Part shown: piece by piece, positions 14,241-21,427 of the stretch
Layout: the number at the start of each line of letters is the position of its first letter
Numbering within the stretch: the stretch's first letter is position 1
Source of the DNA: Desertivirga sp966211215
GTDB lineage: Bacteria > Bacteroidota > Bacteroidia > Sphingobacteriales > Sphingobacteriaceae
Length of the DNA: 28,741 nt
Assembly (NCBI GenBank): GCA_966211215.1
Contig: CBIHNR010000053.1
Span: forward strand, 1-28,741
Direction of reading: 5' to 3'
The notes under the pieces: generated by a model
Seen by the model: the letters and a program-made list of their open reading frames with translations, nothing else
The model's database searches: none
What the model was told of the DNA's origin: nothing
Program-made: the position numbers and the translations under genes

Positions 14241-15290
14241 ATGAAGTTATCACAGTTCAAATTCGATTTGCCTGATTCTTTAATTGCACATAATCCATCA
14301 GATCAGCGTGATGAAGCCCGATTAATGGTACTCGACCGTAAAACCGGAGCTATTGAACATAAAATCTTTAAAGATATCCTAGGTTATTTTGAAGAGAAAG
14401 ATGTGATGATCTTGAACAATACCAAAGTATTCCCAGCCCGTATGTATGGCAACAAGGAAAAAACTGGTGCGACCATTGAGGTTTTTCTTTTAAGAGAATT
14501 AAATAAAGAATTACGTTTATGGGACGTTTTGGTTGACCCTGCCCGTAAAATCCGCGTTGGCAATAAACTTTATTTTGGCGATGATGATTTATTAGTAGCA
14601 GAAGTTGTAGATAACACTACTTCTCGCGGACGTACTATCCGTTTCTTATTTGATGGTACAGACGAGGAATTCCGTAGAAATATTGAAATTCTCGGAGAAA
14701 CCCCACTTCCAAAATACATTAAGCGTAAAGCTACTGCTGAAGATAAAGAACGCTATCAAACTATTTTTGCGAAAAACGAGGGTGCTGTTGCCGCTCCGAC
14801 TGCTGGCTTACACTTTAGTCGCGAATTAATGAAACGCCTTGAACTTAAAGGTGTTGAATTTGCTGAAGTTACCCTGCATGTTGGACTTGGAACTTTCCGC
14901 GCGGTTGAAGTGGAAGACTTGACCAAACACAAAATGGATTCTGAGCAATTCATCATCGAGCAAAAAGATGCAGACATTGTAAATAAAGGTATAGAAGAGA
15001 AACGCCGCATCTGTGCTGTTGGAACTACCAGTATGCGGGCTATCGAGTCTGCGGTATCAGCTAACAGAACATTGAAAGCAGCTAACGACTGGACAAGTAA
15101 ATTCATTTTTCCTCCTTATGACTTCAGTATTGCCAATAGTATGATTACTAATTTTCACACTCCAGAATCAACATTATTAATGATGATCTGCGCATTTGGC
15201 GGATACGAAAACGTAATGAATGCTTACGAAGTAGCTGTAAAAGAGAAATATCGTTTCTATAGCTATGGAGATGCAATGTTGATCATCTAA
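14241..15290 (+). CDS. queA: S-adenosylmethionine:tRNA ribosyltransferase-isomerase QueA
   Basis: 349 residues, the family length. QueA transfers and isomerises the ribose of S-adenosylmethionine onto preQ1 at tRNA position 34 to make epoxyqueuosine. Typical stretches are present: FDLPDSLIAHNPSDQRDEARLMVLDR at the N-terminus, ILNNTKVFPARMYG, DPARKIRVGNKLYF, then GAVAAPTAGLHFSRELM and HVGLGTFRAVEVEDLTKHKMDSEQF, which form the conserved catalytic core. The C-terminus has TNFHTPESTLLMMICAFGG. No other queuosine gene is nearby. It is followed after 189 bp by ispD on the same strand, with a heptad repeat element filling the spacer. Confidence 0.96.
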   Translation: MKLSQFKFDLPDSLIAHNPSDQRDEARLMVLDRKTGAIEHKIFKDILGYFEEKDVMILNNTKVFPARMYGNKEKTGATIEVFLLRELNKELRLWDVLVDPARKIRVGNKLYFGDDDLLVAEVVDNTTSRGRTIRFLFDGTDEEFRRNIEILGETPLPKYIKRKATAEDKERYQTIFAKNEGAVAAPTAGLHFSRELMKRLELKGVEFAEVTLHVGLGTFRAVEVEDLTKHKMDSEQFIIEQKDADIVNKGIEEKRRICAVGTTSMRAIESAVSANRTLKAANDWTSKFIFPPYDFSIANSMITNFHTPESTLLMMICAFGGYENVMNAYEVAVKEKYRFYSYGDAMLII

Positions 15291-15300
15291 GTCTTCTTTA

Positions 15301-15475
15301 GAATTAGAAATCGTAAAAGAGATTAGAGATTGGATTTAGTGATTAGGTTAGTAACTTAAGACAACTCCACTTTTTAATCTCTTTTTTAGTAAATAAAATT
15401 CCAGCGACAACTCCGTCCGCCAATCATACCCCTTATCGTTCTAATCACCGATCTTTAAATCACTGATTTCCATTT
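15301..15475. repeat. Two-armed heptad repeat element between queA and ispD
   Basis: The left arm (about 15301-15349) holds 7-nt phased units such as ATTAGAG, ATTGGAT, TTAGTGA and TTAGGTT. The right arm (15440-15475) holds TCTAATC, ACCGATC and ACTGATT, whose reverse complements resemble the left units. A central TTTTTAATCTC stretch could also pair with the left arm. The right arm ends 5 nt before the ispD ATG. It is more degenerate than the elements at 4187 and 9213. Confidence 0.6.
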
Positions 15476-15479
15476 CCAC

Positions 15480-16142
15480 ATGAAAAATTATGTAATTGTT
15501 GTTGCTGGAGGCTCTGGTAGCAGAATGAAATCAGATACTCCCAAACAGTTCCTTCCTATTCATGGACTACCTGTTTTAATGCACACGCTAAGTGCTTTCC
15601 ATAATTCTTCCTTACAGCCTGAGATTATTCTGGTATTGAACACCTCCTACCACTCTTATTGGAAAGATTTATGCATCCAATATAATTTTTCGCTTCCGCA
15701 TATATTGACAGAAGGAGGAAAACAACGCTTCGATTCAGTAAAAAATGCGCTTAAATTTGTGTCTGGTGAAAGCCTGATCGCGGTCCACGACGCCGTAAGG
15801 CCGGTAATTTCTGAAGAATTGATTACAAGGAGCTTTAAACAAGCAGAATTAGAAGGAGCCTCAATTCCTGTTGTAGCATCCAGAGATTCTCTTCGGAAAA
15901 TAGAAGGGGAAAAGACCATAGCAATTAATAGGGAGAAAATTTTAATTGTACAAACGCCCCAGGTTTTTCGTTCTTCGATACTTTTAAAAGCGTATGAACA
16001 AGAATATACGGCCGAATTTACAGATGATGCATCGGTAGTTGAAAAATGGGGGCATCAAATAAGTACTGTTGAAGGCGATTTCAAAAATATAAAAATCACT
16101 TACCAGGAAGACCTTGAAATAGCAAGCCTGTTTTTAAAATGA
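15480..16142 (+). CDS. ispD: 2-C-methyl-D-erythritol 4-phosphate cytidylyltransferase IspD
   Basis: 220 residues. IspD makes CDP-methylerythritol from MEP and CTP in the non-mevalonate isoprenoid pathway. The nucleotide-binding start VVAGGSGSRMKSDTPKQF (8-24) has the glycine loop, the Arg15 and the Lys22 expected of the catalytic pair. LIAVHDAVRP (99-108) is the conserved substrate and metal region, and TDDASVVEKWG is the C-terminal signature. The ATG at 15480 starts the protein exactly at the conserved N-terminus. The leader is the end of the heptad repeat element. A perfect terminator follows the stop at once. Confidence 0.95.
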   Translation: MKNYVIVVAGGSGSRMKSDTPKQFLPIHGLPVLMHTLSAFHNSSLQPEIILVLNTSYHSYWKDLCIQYNFSLPHILTEGGKQRFDSVKNALKFVSGESLIAVHDAVRPVISEELITRSFKQAELEGASIPVVASRDSLRKIEGEKTIAINREKILIVQTPQVFRSSILLKAYEQEYTAEFTDDASVVEKWGHQISTVEGDFKNIKITYQEDLEIASLFLK

Positions 16143-16143
16143 A

Positions 16144-16183
16144 ATGCATAAAAAAACCGGGACTTCCCGGTTTTTTTATGCAT
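16144..16183. terminator. Perfect bidirectional terminator after ispD
   Basis: An 18-bp uninterrupted stem with a 4-nt loop ACTT. The arms read ATGCAT, seven A, CCGGG and then CCCGG, seven T, ATGCAT. A/T tracts on both sides let it serve ispD (+) and the small membrane peptide gene (-). Confidence 0.92.
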
Positions 16184-16195
16184 TGAATAGGCGCA

Positions 16196-16348
16196 TTAAA
16201 CTGCTCCTCTTATAACTCTTAAAAGAACTGCAACAATTGCAATAACTAATAAAATGTGGATAATTCCACCTGTAGCATATCCTCCAAAAAAGCTCACAGC
16301 CCAGATAATTACCAGGACAACTGCGATCAAATAAAGTAGATTTCCCAT
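16196..16348 (-). CDS. Small membrane peptide, lmo0937 / DUF5670 family
   Basis: 50 residues: it opens MGNLLYLIAVVLVIIWAVSF, then FGGYATGGIIHILLVIAIVA, and ends VLLRVIRGAV. Two hydrophobic helices (about 4-21 and 28-44) are separated by a Gly-rich turn containing G-x-x-T-G-G, which is the pattern of the lmo0937 (DUF5670) family. The function is unknown; homologues are common in Bacteroidota and Firmicutes and are often stress-linked. The start ATG is at 16348. The gene ends just after the shared terminator with ispD. Confidence 0.75.
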   Translation of the reverse strand: MGNLLYLIAVVLVIIWAVSFFGGYATGGIIHILLVIAIVAVLLRVIRGAV

Positions 16349-16636
16349 AGTATTATGTTTTTCGTTTTAGATTGATTACTTATTATCATAATCAGTAATA
16401 CAAAAAACAAGCCAGCTATAGAACGTGCCTAAAAAAGCTGCGAAAGCCCCCAAAATGATATTTTTATAACACAAAAATGTATAATAAAATAGGCAGAAAT
16501 AAACCGCCTTCAGCGCAAAGGTGGGATATAAATCATATCTCGGCTCAAAAACAAAATACAAGAAACTAAATGCCAGCTACTTATAATTTAATTATAAATA
16601 TTACACACCAGGAAACTCGTAAATCTTACTTCACAA
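16349..16636. other. Gene-free stretch upstream of the lmo0937-type gene
   Basis: Very AT-rich. A 61-codon minus-strand frame (16376-16561) with hydrophobic content has only a TTG start and no good upstream ATG, so I do not call it. No repeat or structured RNA was seen. Confidence 0.45.
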
Positions 16637-16666
16637 AAAAAGCCCTGTCAAGGGACAAGGCTTTTT
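16637..16666 (-). terminator. Terminator of the DUF2795 gene
   Basis: AAAAAGCCCTGTC (16637-16649) and GACAAGGCTTTTT (16654-16666) pair over 13 bp with one wobble and a 4-nt loop. The stem base includes two bases of the minus-strand stop codon, and the T-run follows on the minus strand. Confidence 0.85.
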
Positions 16667-16886
16667 AGTATTCATCTTCATTAAAGAAGAAATCGTCTTT
16701 TGTTGGATAATCTGGCCAAATCTCTTCGATGTTTTCGTAAGGCTCGCCATCATCCTCCAATGCTTGCAGATTTTCTATCACTTCAACAGGAGCCCCTGAA
16801 CGGATAGCATAATCGATTAATTCATCTTTTGTAGCAGGCCATGGAGCGTCTTCCAGGTGCGATGCTAATTCTAAGGTCCAATACAT
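16665..16886 (-). CDS. DUF2795 domain protein
   Basis: 73 acidic residues. The N-terminal half WTLELASHLEDAPWPATKDELIDYAIRSGAPVEVIENLQAL matches the DUF2795 helical fold, a short DNA-binding-like domain found widely in bacteria. The C-terminal half is rich in Glu, Asp, Tyr and Pro and probably disordered. The function is unknown. The ATG at 16886 follows a clear -7 box by about 36 nt, and the gene ends in its own terminator, so it is monocistronic. Confidence 0.85.
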   Translation of the reverse strand: MYWTLELASHLEDAPWPATKDELIDYAIRSGAPVEVIENLQALEDDGEPYENIEEIWPDYPTKDDFFFNEDEY

Positions 16887-16921
16887 ATTTCTTAAAAAGT
16901 TTAAGCTTCAAAATTTTGTCG

Positions 16922-16929
16922 CAAAAGTA
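16922..16929 (-). promoter_or_regulatory. -7 box of the DUF2795 gene
   Basis: TACTTTTG on the minus strand fits TAnnTTTG and is followed by CGAC. It gives a leader of about 30 nt. No clear -33 TTG was found at the usual distance. Confidence 0.55.
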
Positions 16930-16991
16930 TAATAAAAATAATAAGAATTTAAAATAAAATTTCAAAACCGATAAATTTGCATTCCAGAGGC

Positions 16992-17540
16992 TCAAAGCCT
17001 TGGTATCCATTTGTTTTCCTCGATGCCCTTGTCTGCACAAAGTTTTCTCCCTAACACAAATAAATAGTCACTTAGGCGATTAAGGTAGATGATCAATTTT
17101 TCATCAACAAAACTTTCATCAGAAAGTTGCACCACATGCCTTTCTGCCCTTCGGCAAGTGCACCTCGCAATATGGCAAAAAGAAACTTCAGTAGCACCGC
17201 CAGGAAGAACAAAATGTCTCAATTCTGGCAAAGTTGCTTCCATTTTGTCCATTTCTTCTTCCAAAAGTTCAATATCTTCAACCTTCAAATCAGGAATTTT
17301 CATTCTTGATTTTTCCGGGCAAGAAGCTAATGAAGCACCAATGGTAAATAACCGGTCCTGGATATTTTTTAAAACAGCCCTTTCGTACTCATCGGGAACC
17401 AAATCCCGAATTAAGCCTATGTACGAATTTAATTCATCTATGGTTCCATAACTTTCAATCCTTAAATGATATTTTGGAACTCTGGTTCCCCCTATTAGCG
17501 AGGTTTGGCCCTTATCGCCCGTTTTGGTATATATCTTCAT
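16992..17540 (-). CDS. ATP:cob(I)alamin adenosyltransferase, PduO type
   Basis: 182 residues from the ATG at 17540. It transfers adenosyl from ATP to cob(I)alamin to form adenosylcobalamin. The N-terminal KIYTKTGDKGQTSLIGG is the ATP-binding signature. The conserved C-terminal region reads RRAERHVVQLSDESF and YLNRLSDYLFVLGRKL, and GTIDELNSYIGL lies between. The open frame begins one codon earlier at a TTG. The ATG overlaps the HxlR-type stop codon as TGATG, the usual sign of translational coupling. No corrinoid transport or biosynthesis gene is adjacent. Confidence 0.92.
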   Translation of the reverse strand: MKIYTKTGDKGQTSLIGGTRVPKYHLRIESYGTIDELNSYIGLIRDLVPDEYERAVLKNIQDRLFTIGASLASCPEKSRMKIPDLKVEDIELLEEEMDKMEATLPELRHFVLPGGATEVSFCHIARCTCRRAERHVVQLSDESFVDEKLIIYLNRLSDYLFVLGRKLCADKGIEENKWIPRL

Positions 17541-17971
17541 CAAACCGGCAAATTAACTTTTTCGTCGTACCTTTCTCTAGCGTCAAGAACCTGCTGCATG
17601 TTTGCCGAAGCCCACTCAGACAGCCCTATTAACTGGAACAGTAAACTCCTCCCTAATTCTGTTAACTGATATTCTACCCTTGGTGGAATTTCAGGATAAA
17701 CCTGTCTCGTTAACAACCCATCCCGTTCCAGATTTCGCAACGTTACGGTTAACATTCTTTGTGAAATGCCATGGATGCTTTTCATCAATTCTCCAAAACG
17801 CATTTTATCTGATTTGCCTAAAACGATGATTGCATGAACCGACCACTTATCACTTATGCGGTCTAAAACATCTGTTATAGGACAATTATCTGTCTTTCTA
17901 TTGTCAGAAAAATGGCTATTTGTTTTTTCCCTAGTGGCTATAGGCTTTTCTTTTCCAATGGTTACTTCCAT
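17540..17971 (-). CDS. HxlR-family winged-helix transcriptional regulator
   Basis: 143 residues. The core NCPITDVLDRISDKWSVHAIIVLGKSDKMRFGELMKSIHGISQRMLTVTLRNLERDGLLTRQVYPEIPPRVEYQLTELGRSL has the HxlR signature: an N-terminal Cys, a KW pair, recognition helix ISQRMLTVTLRNLE, and the wing PRVEYxLTxLG. The Cys near residue 30 is the only cysteine. Family members YodB and HypR use an equivalent Cys to sense quinones, diamide or disulfide stress and to control nitroreductase-like enzymes. A nitroreductase gene is divergent across a 97-bp spacer containing a palindrome between opposed -7 boxes. The N-terminal extension of about 28 residues is Lys-rich. Confidence 0.9.
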   Translation of the reverse strand: MEVTIGKEKPIATREKTNSHFSDNRKTDNCPITDVLDRISDKWSVHAIIVLGKSDKMRFGELMKSIHGISQRMLTVTLRNLERDGLLTRQVYPEIPPRVEYQLTELGRSLLFQLIGLSEWASANMQQVLDARERYDEKVNLPV

Positions 17972-18021
17972 ACAACTGAGTATTAAAATAGTGCCTTATT
18001 GTTTAGAACTAAGTTACTAAA

Positions 18022-18061
18022 TATTTTTGAGTTATTAAAAGTAACTAAGAAAACAAAAGTA
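18022..18061. promoter_or_regulatory. Divergent promoters with a central palindromic operator
   Basis: TATTTTTG (18022-18029, plus strand) and TACTTTTG (18054-18061, minus strand) are opposed TAnnTTTG boxes. Between them AGTTATT AAA AGTAACT (18030-18046) is an inverted repeat with one mismatch. A related AGTTACT lies at 18012-18018. For the plus promoter, TTG at 17999-18001 is 20 nt upstream of the box. The site fits an HxlR-type regulator controlling both transcripts. Confidence 0.65.
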
Positions 18062-18068
18062 ATTAGAT

Positions 18069-18719
18069 ATGGACTTACTATCATTATTGAACTGGAGATA
18101 TGCCACTAAACGCATGAATGGACAGAATATTCCCAAAGAAAAGCTTAATCGAATATTAGAAAGTATTCAATTATCAGCTTCTTCAATAGGATTGCAACCC
18201 TATAACGTACTAGTAATAGAGGATAAAGATTTAAGGGAAAAGATTAAAGGAGTAGCCTACAACCAACCGCAAATTACAGAAGCTTCACATCTGCTGGTTT
18301 TTGCTGCCTGGGATAATATTACACCTGAAAGAGTGGATGAATTTATAAGCAGGATTGCTGAAGTTAGGCAAGTATCTCCAGAGTCTCTGGGTACAATGCG
18401 AACCTATGGAGAAAATCTTTTGAAAAATTCTGCCGAACAAAATTTCAACTGGGCTGCCAAACAGAGCTATATCGCCCTTGGCACCGCTCTAATTGCAGCA
18501 GCTGCCGAAGAAATAGATGCAACGCCAATGGAAGGATTTGACGCATCTGCGCTAGACGAGTTGTTGGGCTTAAAAGAATTAGGCTTAAGAAGTACCACCA
18601 TACTGCCATTAGGCTATCGCGATATTGAAGCCGATTGGCTGGTAAAATTACCCAAAGTGAGAACGGCGAGAGAAAAGTTTTTTATTACCGATAGCGAACT
18701 TGAGCTAAAATCTGCCTAG
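18069..18719 (+). CDS. NAD(P)H-dependent nitroreductase-family oxidoreductase
   Basis: 216 residues. The N-terminus LLNWRYATKRMNGQNIPKEKLNRILESIQLSASSIGLQPYNVLVIED has the FMN-binding RYATKRM stretch and the SSxGLQPY element of NfsB-like nitroreductases. AAKQSYIALGTALIAAAAEEIDATPMEGFD is the usual central helix and cofactor region, and LPLGYRD closes the core. Such FMN enzymes reduce nitro compounds, quinones or flavins with NAD(P)H. Regulation by the divergent HxlR-type gene is inferred from the shared spacer. The closest operational parallel is the HypR/HypO pair of Bacillus subtilis. The substrate is not known. Confidence 0.9.
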   Translation: MDLLSLLNWRYATKRMNGQNIPKEKLNRILESIQLSASSIGLQPYNVLVIEDKDLREKIKGVAYNQPQITEASHLLVFAAWDNITPERVDEFISRIAEVRQVSPESLGTMRTYGENLLKNSAEQNFNWAAKQSYIALGTALIAAAAEEIDATPMEGFDASALDELLGLKELGLRSTTILPLGYRDIEADWLVKLPKVRTAREKFFITDSELELKSA

Positions 18720-18755
18720 GGCCAACTTAGGGGATTGCTAGCGTTCGCAAAAACA

Positions 18756-18786
18756 AAGAGTCAGGCATGGAAATTACCTGACTCTT
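18756..18786. terminator. Terminator between nitroreductase and proS
   Basis: AAGAGTCAGG (18756-18765) and CCTGACTCTT (18777-18786) are perfect 10-bp arms with an 11-nt loop, between convergent genes. The T-run is short. Confidence 0.7.
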
Positions 18787-18805
18787 CGTTATTAAGTAAA
18801 ACCTA

Positions 18806-20278
18806 TTAATAAGCCCTTGCAAATAACACACGCTGGCTTGAAGGTTTGCCACTATAGATACAAACACCTTCTTCCTGTTTGTTATTTAAAGGGATACAAC
18901 GAATGGTTGCTTTTGTCTCCTCTTTGATTTTTTGTTCAGTTTCTGATGAGCCATCCCAATGAGCGGCTACAAAACCTCCCTTTTCATCCAGCACTTGCTT
19001 AAACTCTTCGTAAGAGTTAACTTCTGTCGTCTTTTCTTCGCGAGATTTAAGAGCTTTTTGGTAAATATTTGCCTGAATTTCTTCTAGTAAAGATTCTATT
19101 CTGTCCGCCAGGCCTTCCCGGTTTACAGTTTCTTTAGTTTTTGTATCTCTACGGGCAAGCTCGGCTGTACCATTCTCAAGATCGCGGCCTCCAATGGCTA
19201 CACGCACAGGTACTCCTTTTAACTCGTATTCCGCAAATTTAAATCCAGGGCGTTGGGTATCCCTATCATCATATTTTACTGAGATCCCTTTAGCTTTAAG
19301 GCCTTTTATTAGCTCGTCTGCTACCGCAGTAATCCGGGCCAATTCTTCATCTCCTCTATTAATCGGTACAATTACAACCTGTATTGGCGCCAGCTTTGGA
19401 GGAAGCACAAGCCCTGAATCGTCAGAATGAGCCATAACTAATGCACCCATTAGGCGAGTAGACACCCCCCATGAAGTTGCCCAAACGTAATCAAGCTTGC
19501 CTTCTTTGCTTGTAAACTTCACATCAAATGCTTTGGCAAAGTTCTGGCCCAGGAAATGCGAAGTTCCAGCTTGTAAAGCCTTTCCATCTTGCATTAAAGC
19601 TTCTATACAGTAAGTCTCGACAGCACCTGCAAAACGTTCATTCGCCGTTTTAACCCCTTTTACTACGGGGACCGCTAACCAATTTTCCGCAAAATCCGCA
19701 TATACATCAAGCATTTTCTCCGCTTCTGCAATTGCCTCTTCGGAAGTTGCATGGGCCGTATGCCCCTCCTGCCACAAGAATTCTGCAGTACGCAGAAACA
19801 GGCGGGTACGCATTTCCCAACGAACCACATTGGCCCATTGGTTCACTAAAATTGGTAAATCACGATATGATTGGATCCACCCTCTATAAGTGTTCCAGAT
19901 AATAGTTTCTGAGGTTGGGCGAACAATCAGCTCTTCTTCCAATTTCGCGTCTTCGTCAACAATAATTTGGCCGTTTCCATCGTTTTTTAAACGGTAATGG
20001 GTTACAACGGCACATTCTGTTGCAAAACCTTCTACGTGTGATGCTTCTTTGGAGAAGAAAGATTTAGGAATAAAGAGCGGAAAGTAAGCATTTGAATGGC
20101 CAGTATCTTTGAACATTTTATCTAAAGCTGCCTGCATTTTTTCCCAAATAGAATACCCATAGGGCTTAATCACCATGCAACCTCTAACCGCTGAATGTTC
20201 AGCTAAATCGGCTTTTGTGACGAGTTCATTGTACCACTGCGAATAATCTTCGTTTTTGCTTGTAAGGCCCTTACTCAT
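18806..20278 (-). CDS. proS: Proline--tRNA ligase, archaeal/eukaryotic (ProS type 3) form
   Basis: 490 residues, shorter than the E. coli form and without its editing insertion. It starts AEHSAVRGCMVIKPYGYSIWEKMQ, typical of type 3. RPTSE (120-124) binds ATP and proline, motif 2 lies at about 153-178 (RWEMRTRLFLRTAEFLWQEGHTAH), and GDEELARITAVADELIKGL begins the anticodon domain. The C-terminal domain ends FARAY with a terminal Tyr, characteristic of type 3. Of the four zinc cysteines of the best-studied members, only Cys461 and Cys473 remain; the CxxC position reads CIYS, so zinc is probably not bound, as in many bacterial homologues. Confidence 0.95.
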   Translation of the reverse strand: MSKGLTSKNEDYSQWYNELVTKADLAEHSAVRGCMVIKPYGYSIWEKMQAALDKMFKDTGHSNAYFPLFIPKSFFSKEASHVEGFATECAVVTHYRLKNDGNGQIIVDEDAKLEEELIVRPTSETIIWNTYRGWIQSYRDLPILVNQWANVVRWEMRTRLFLRTAEFLWQEGHTAHATSEEAIAEAEKMLDVYADFAENWLAVPVVKGVKTANERFAGAVETYCIEALMQDGKALQAGTSHFLGQNFAKAFDVKFTSKEGKLDYVWATSWGVSTRLMGALVMAHSDDSGLVLPPKLAPIQVVIVPINRGDEELARITAVADELIKGLKAKGISVKYDDRDTQRPGFKFAEYELKGVPVRVAIGGRDLENGTAELARRDTKTKETVNREGLADRIESLLEEIQANIYQKALKSREEKTTEVNSYEEFKQVLDEKGGFVAAHWDGSSETEQKIKEETKATIRCIPLNNKQEEGVCIYSGKPSSQRVLFARAY

Positions 20279-20329
20279 AATATATTTAAAGAGTTTTTTT
20301 ATTTAATTTTAACAAAAATATCAAGGCAG

Positions 20330-20337
20330 CAAAGTTA
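20330..20337 (-). promoter_or_regulatory. -7 box of proS
   Basis: TAACTTTG on the minus strand, matching TAnnTTTG, gives a leader of about 46 nt. It is a divergent promoter region with the tyrosine-rich lipoprotein gene, for which no clear -7 box was found. Confidence 0.55.
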
Positions 20338-20428
20338 TAAAACTAACTGTGGTATTTTAACATTAATTGATGTAACCATTTGATGTTTGGTTTCGTCAAT
20401 AGTAATAAGGGATTAACACACACGCGAA

Positions 20429-21400
20429 ATGAAAAATTTATTACTACCGGTATTAGCAGCCTCCGCGCTCTTGCTAGGAGCCTGCTCATCGCAAAAGCTG
20501 GCACAAGACAGCAGTGACGATGATGTCTACTTTACGTCTGCAAAGGCTAAAGAAATTCCAGTTCCAGTAGCAACTAATTCCCAACCCCAAAAAGAGAAAT
20601 CTTACAAGACGGATGAGCAACTTTATGGAGGTGGGAATTACACAGACCAGGACTATTATGATGACTATAATTATGACTATGGTTATGCATCGAGGCTGAA
20701 CCGCTTTTACGGCCGCTCACCTTGGCGCTCCGCCTATTATGATAGCTGGTATTCCTACGGATACTATCCATGGTATACGTATCGCTACGACCCTTTCTTT
20801 TACGATCCATGGTATTACAGCCCAGGCACTTCCATTTGGGTTGGCATAGGCAGCTATCCGAGATATGGCTGGTATGACAACTATTACTGGCGCTATTATG
20901 GTTCTTACTATAACAGCCCTTACTGGGGCCCTTATTCTTACAATAATGTTTACCCTGGATATTATGGGGGAAGGTATAGCGCTCCAAATAAGCGACGTCC
21001 GAATTACACCGATCCGAATTATAACGGGCGTTCCAATGGCAACGTTTACAACAATGGGCCAAGAACTATTGGTACTGATAGGAACGGCAGAGTAATAAGT
21101 GGCACATCAAGAGGAGAAAGATGGGATAATGAAAATCAGAGAACTTCTTCCTCTCCATCAAGGGGTACTGGCAGAGTAAGTGAAAGCCCTTCAAGAGGAG
21201 AACGCCCTTCAGGCGGTAGCAACTCTGATTATGGCACCTCACGGTCAGCCCGCCCGCAAAGGAGCGAGCCGGTATATCAGCCAAGCCCATCGACTCAATC
21301 ATCTTCTCCATCACGGGGAGGCTCTTCGGATGGAGGTGGGGGAAATAGTGGAGGAGGCGGATCTTCTCGTTCGGCTCGGCCATCCAGAGGTGGAAACTAA
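20429..21400 (+). CDS. Tyrosine-rich lipoprotein with a serine/glycine/arginine-rich tail
   Basis: 323 residues. The lipobox LLGAC places the lipidated Cys at 19, so the protein is membrane-anchored by lipid, probably in the outer membrane. From about residue 65 to 185 nearly every third residue is Tyr or Trp, in stretches such as YYDSWYSYGYYPWYTYRYDP. From about 195 to the end it is low-complexity Ser, Gly, Arg, Pro and Asn with repeated PSRG and SRSARP units. No catalytic motif is visible. Similar aromatic-rich lipoproteins occur in Bacteroidota under uninformative names; the function is unknown. It is followed after 27 bp by an outer membrane barrel gene, probably the same transcript. Confidence 0.82.
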   Translation: MKNLLLPVLAASALLLGACSSQKLAQDSSDDDVYFTSAKAKEIPVPVATNSQPQKEKSYKTDEQLYGGGNYTDQDYYDDYNYDYGYASRLNRFYGRSPWRSAYYDSWYSYGYYPWYTYRYDPFFYDPWYYSPGTSIWVGIGSYPRYGWYDNYYWRYYGSYYNSPYWGPYSYNNVYPGYYGGRYSAPNKRRPNYTDPNYNGRSNGNVYNNGPRTIGTDRNGRVISGTSRGERWDNENQRTSSSPSRGTGRVSESPSRGERPSGGSNSDYGTSRSARPQRSEPVYQPSPSTQSSSPSRGGSSDGGGGNSGGGGSSRSARPSRGGN

Positions 21401-21427
21401 TTATCAATCTTTCTTATCGACATTGAC

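Noticed and set aside
16376..16561. 61-residue hydrophobic minus-strand frame that could be a two-helix membrane peptide
   Set aside because: Its only start is a TTG, with no ATG before the next upstream stop. The base composition is that of AT-rich spacer, and no promoter box fits.
16822..17040. 72-residue minus-strand frame between the adenosyltransferase and DUF2795 genes
   Set aside because: It overlaps both coding ends in another frame and crosses the DUF2795 promoter. Its content is low-complexity Phe/Leu/Lys.
20574..21062. 162-residue minus-strand frame opposite the tyrosine-rich lipoprotein
   Set aside because: It is the antisense of Tyr, Trp and Pro codons. It is rich in His, Ser, Asn and Cys with no domain, and the plus-strand protein has a lipobox and signal peptide.
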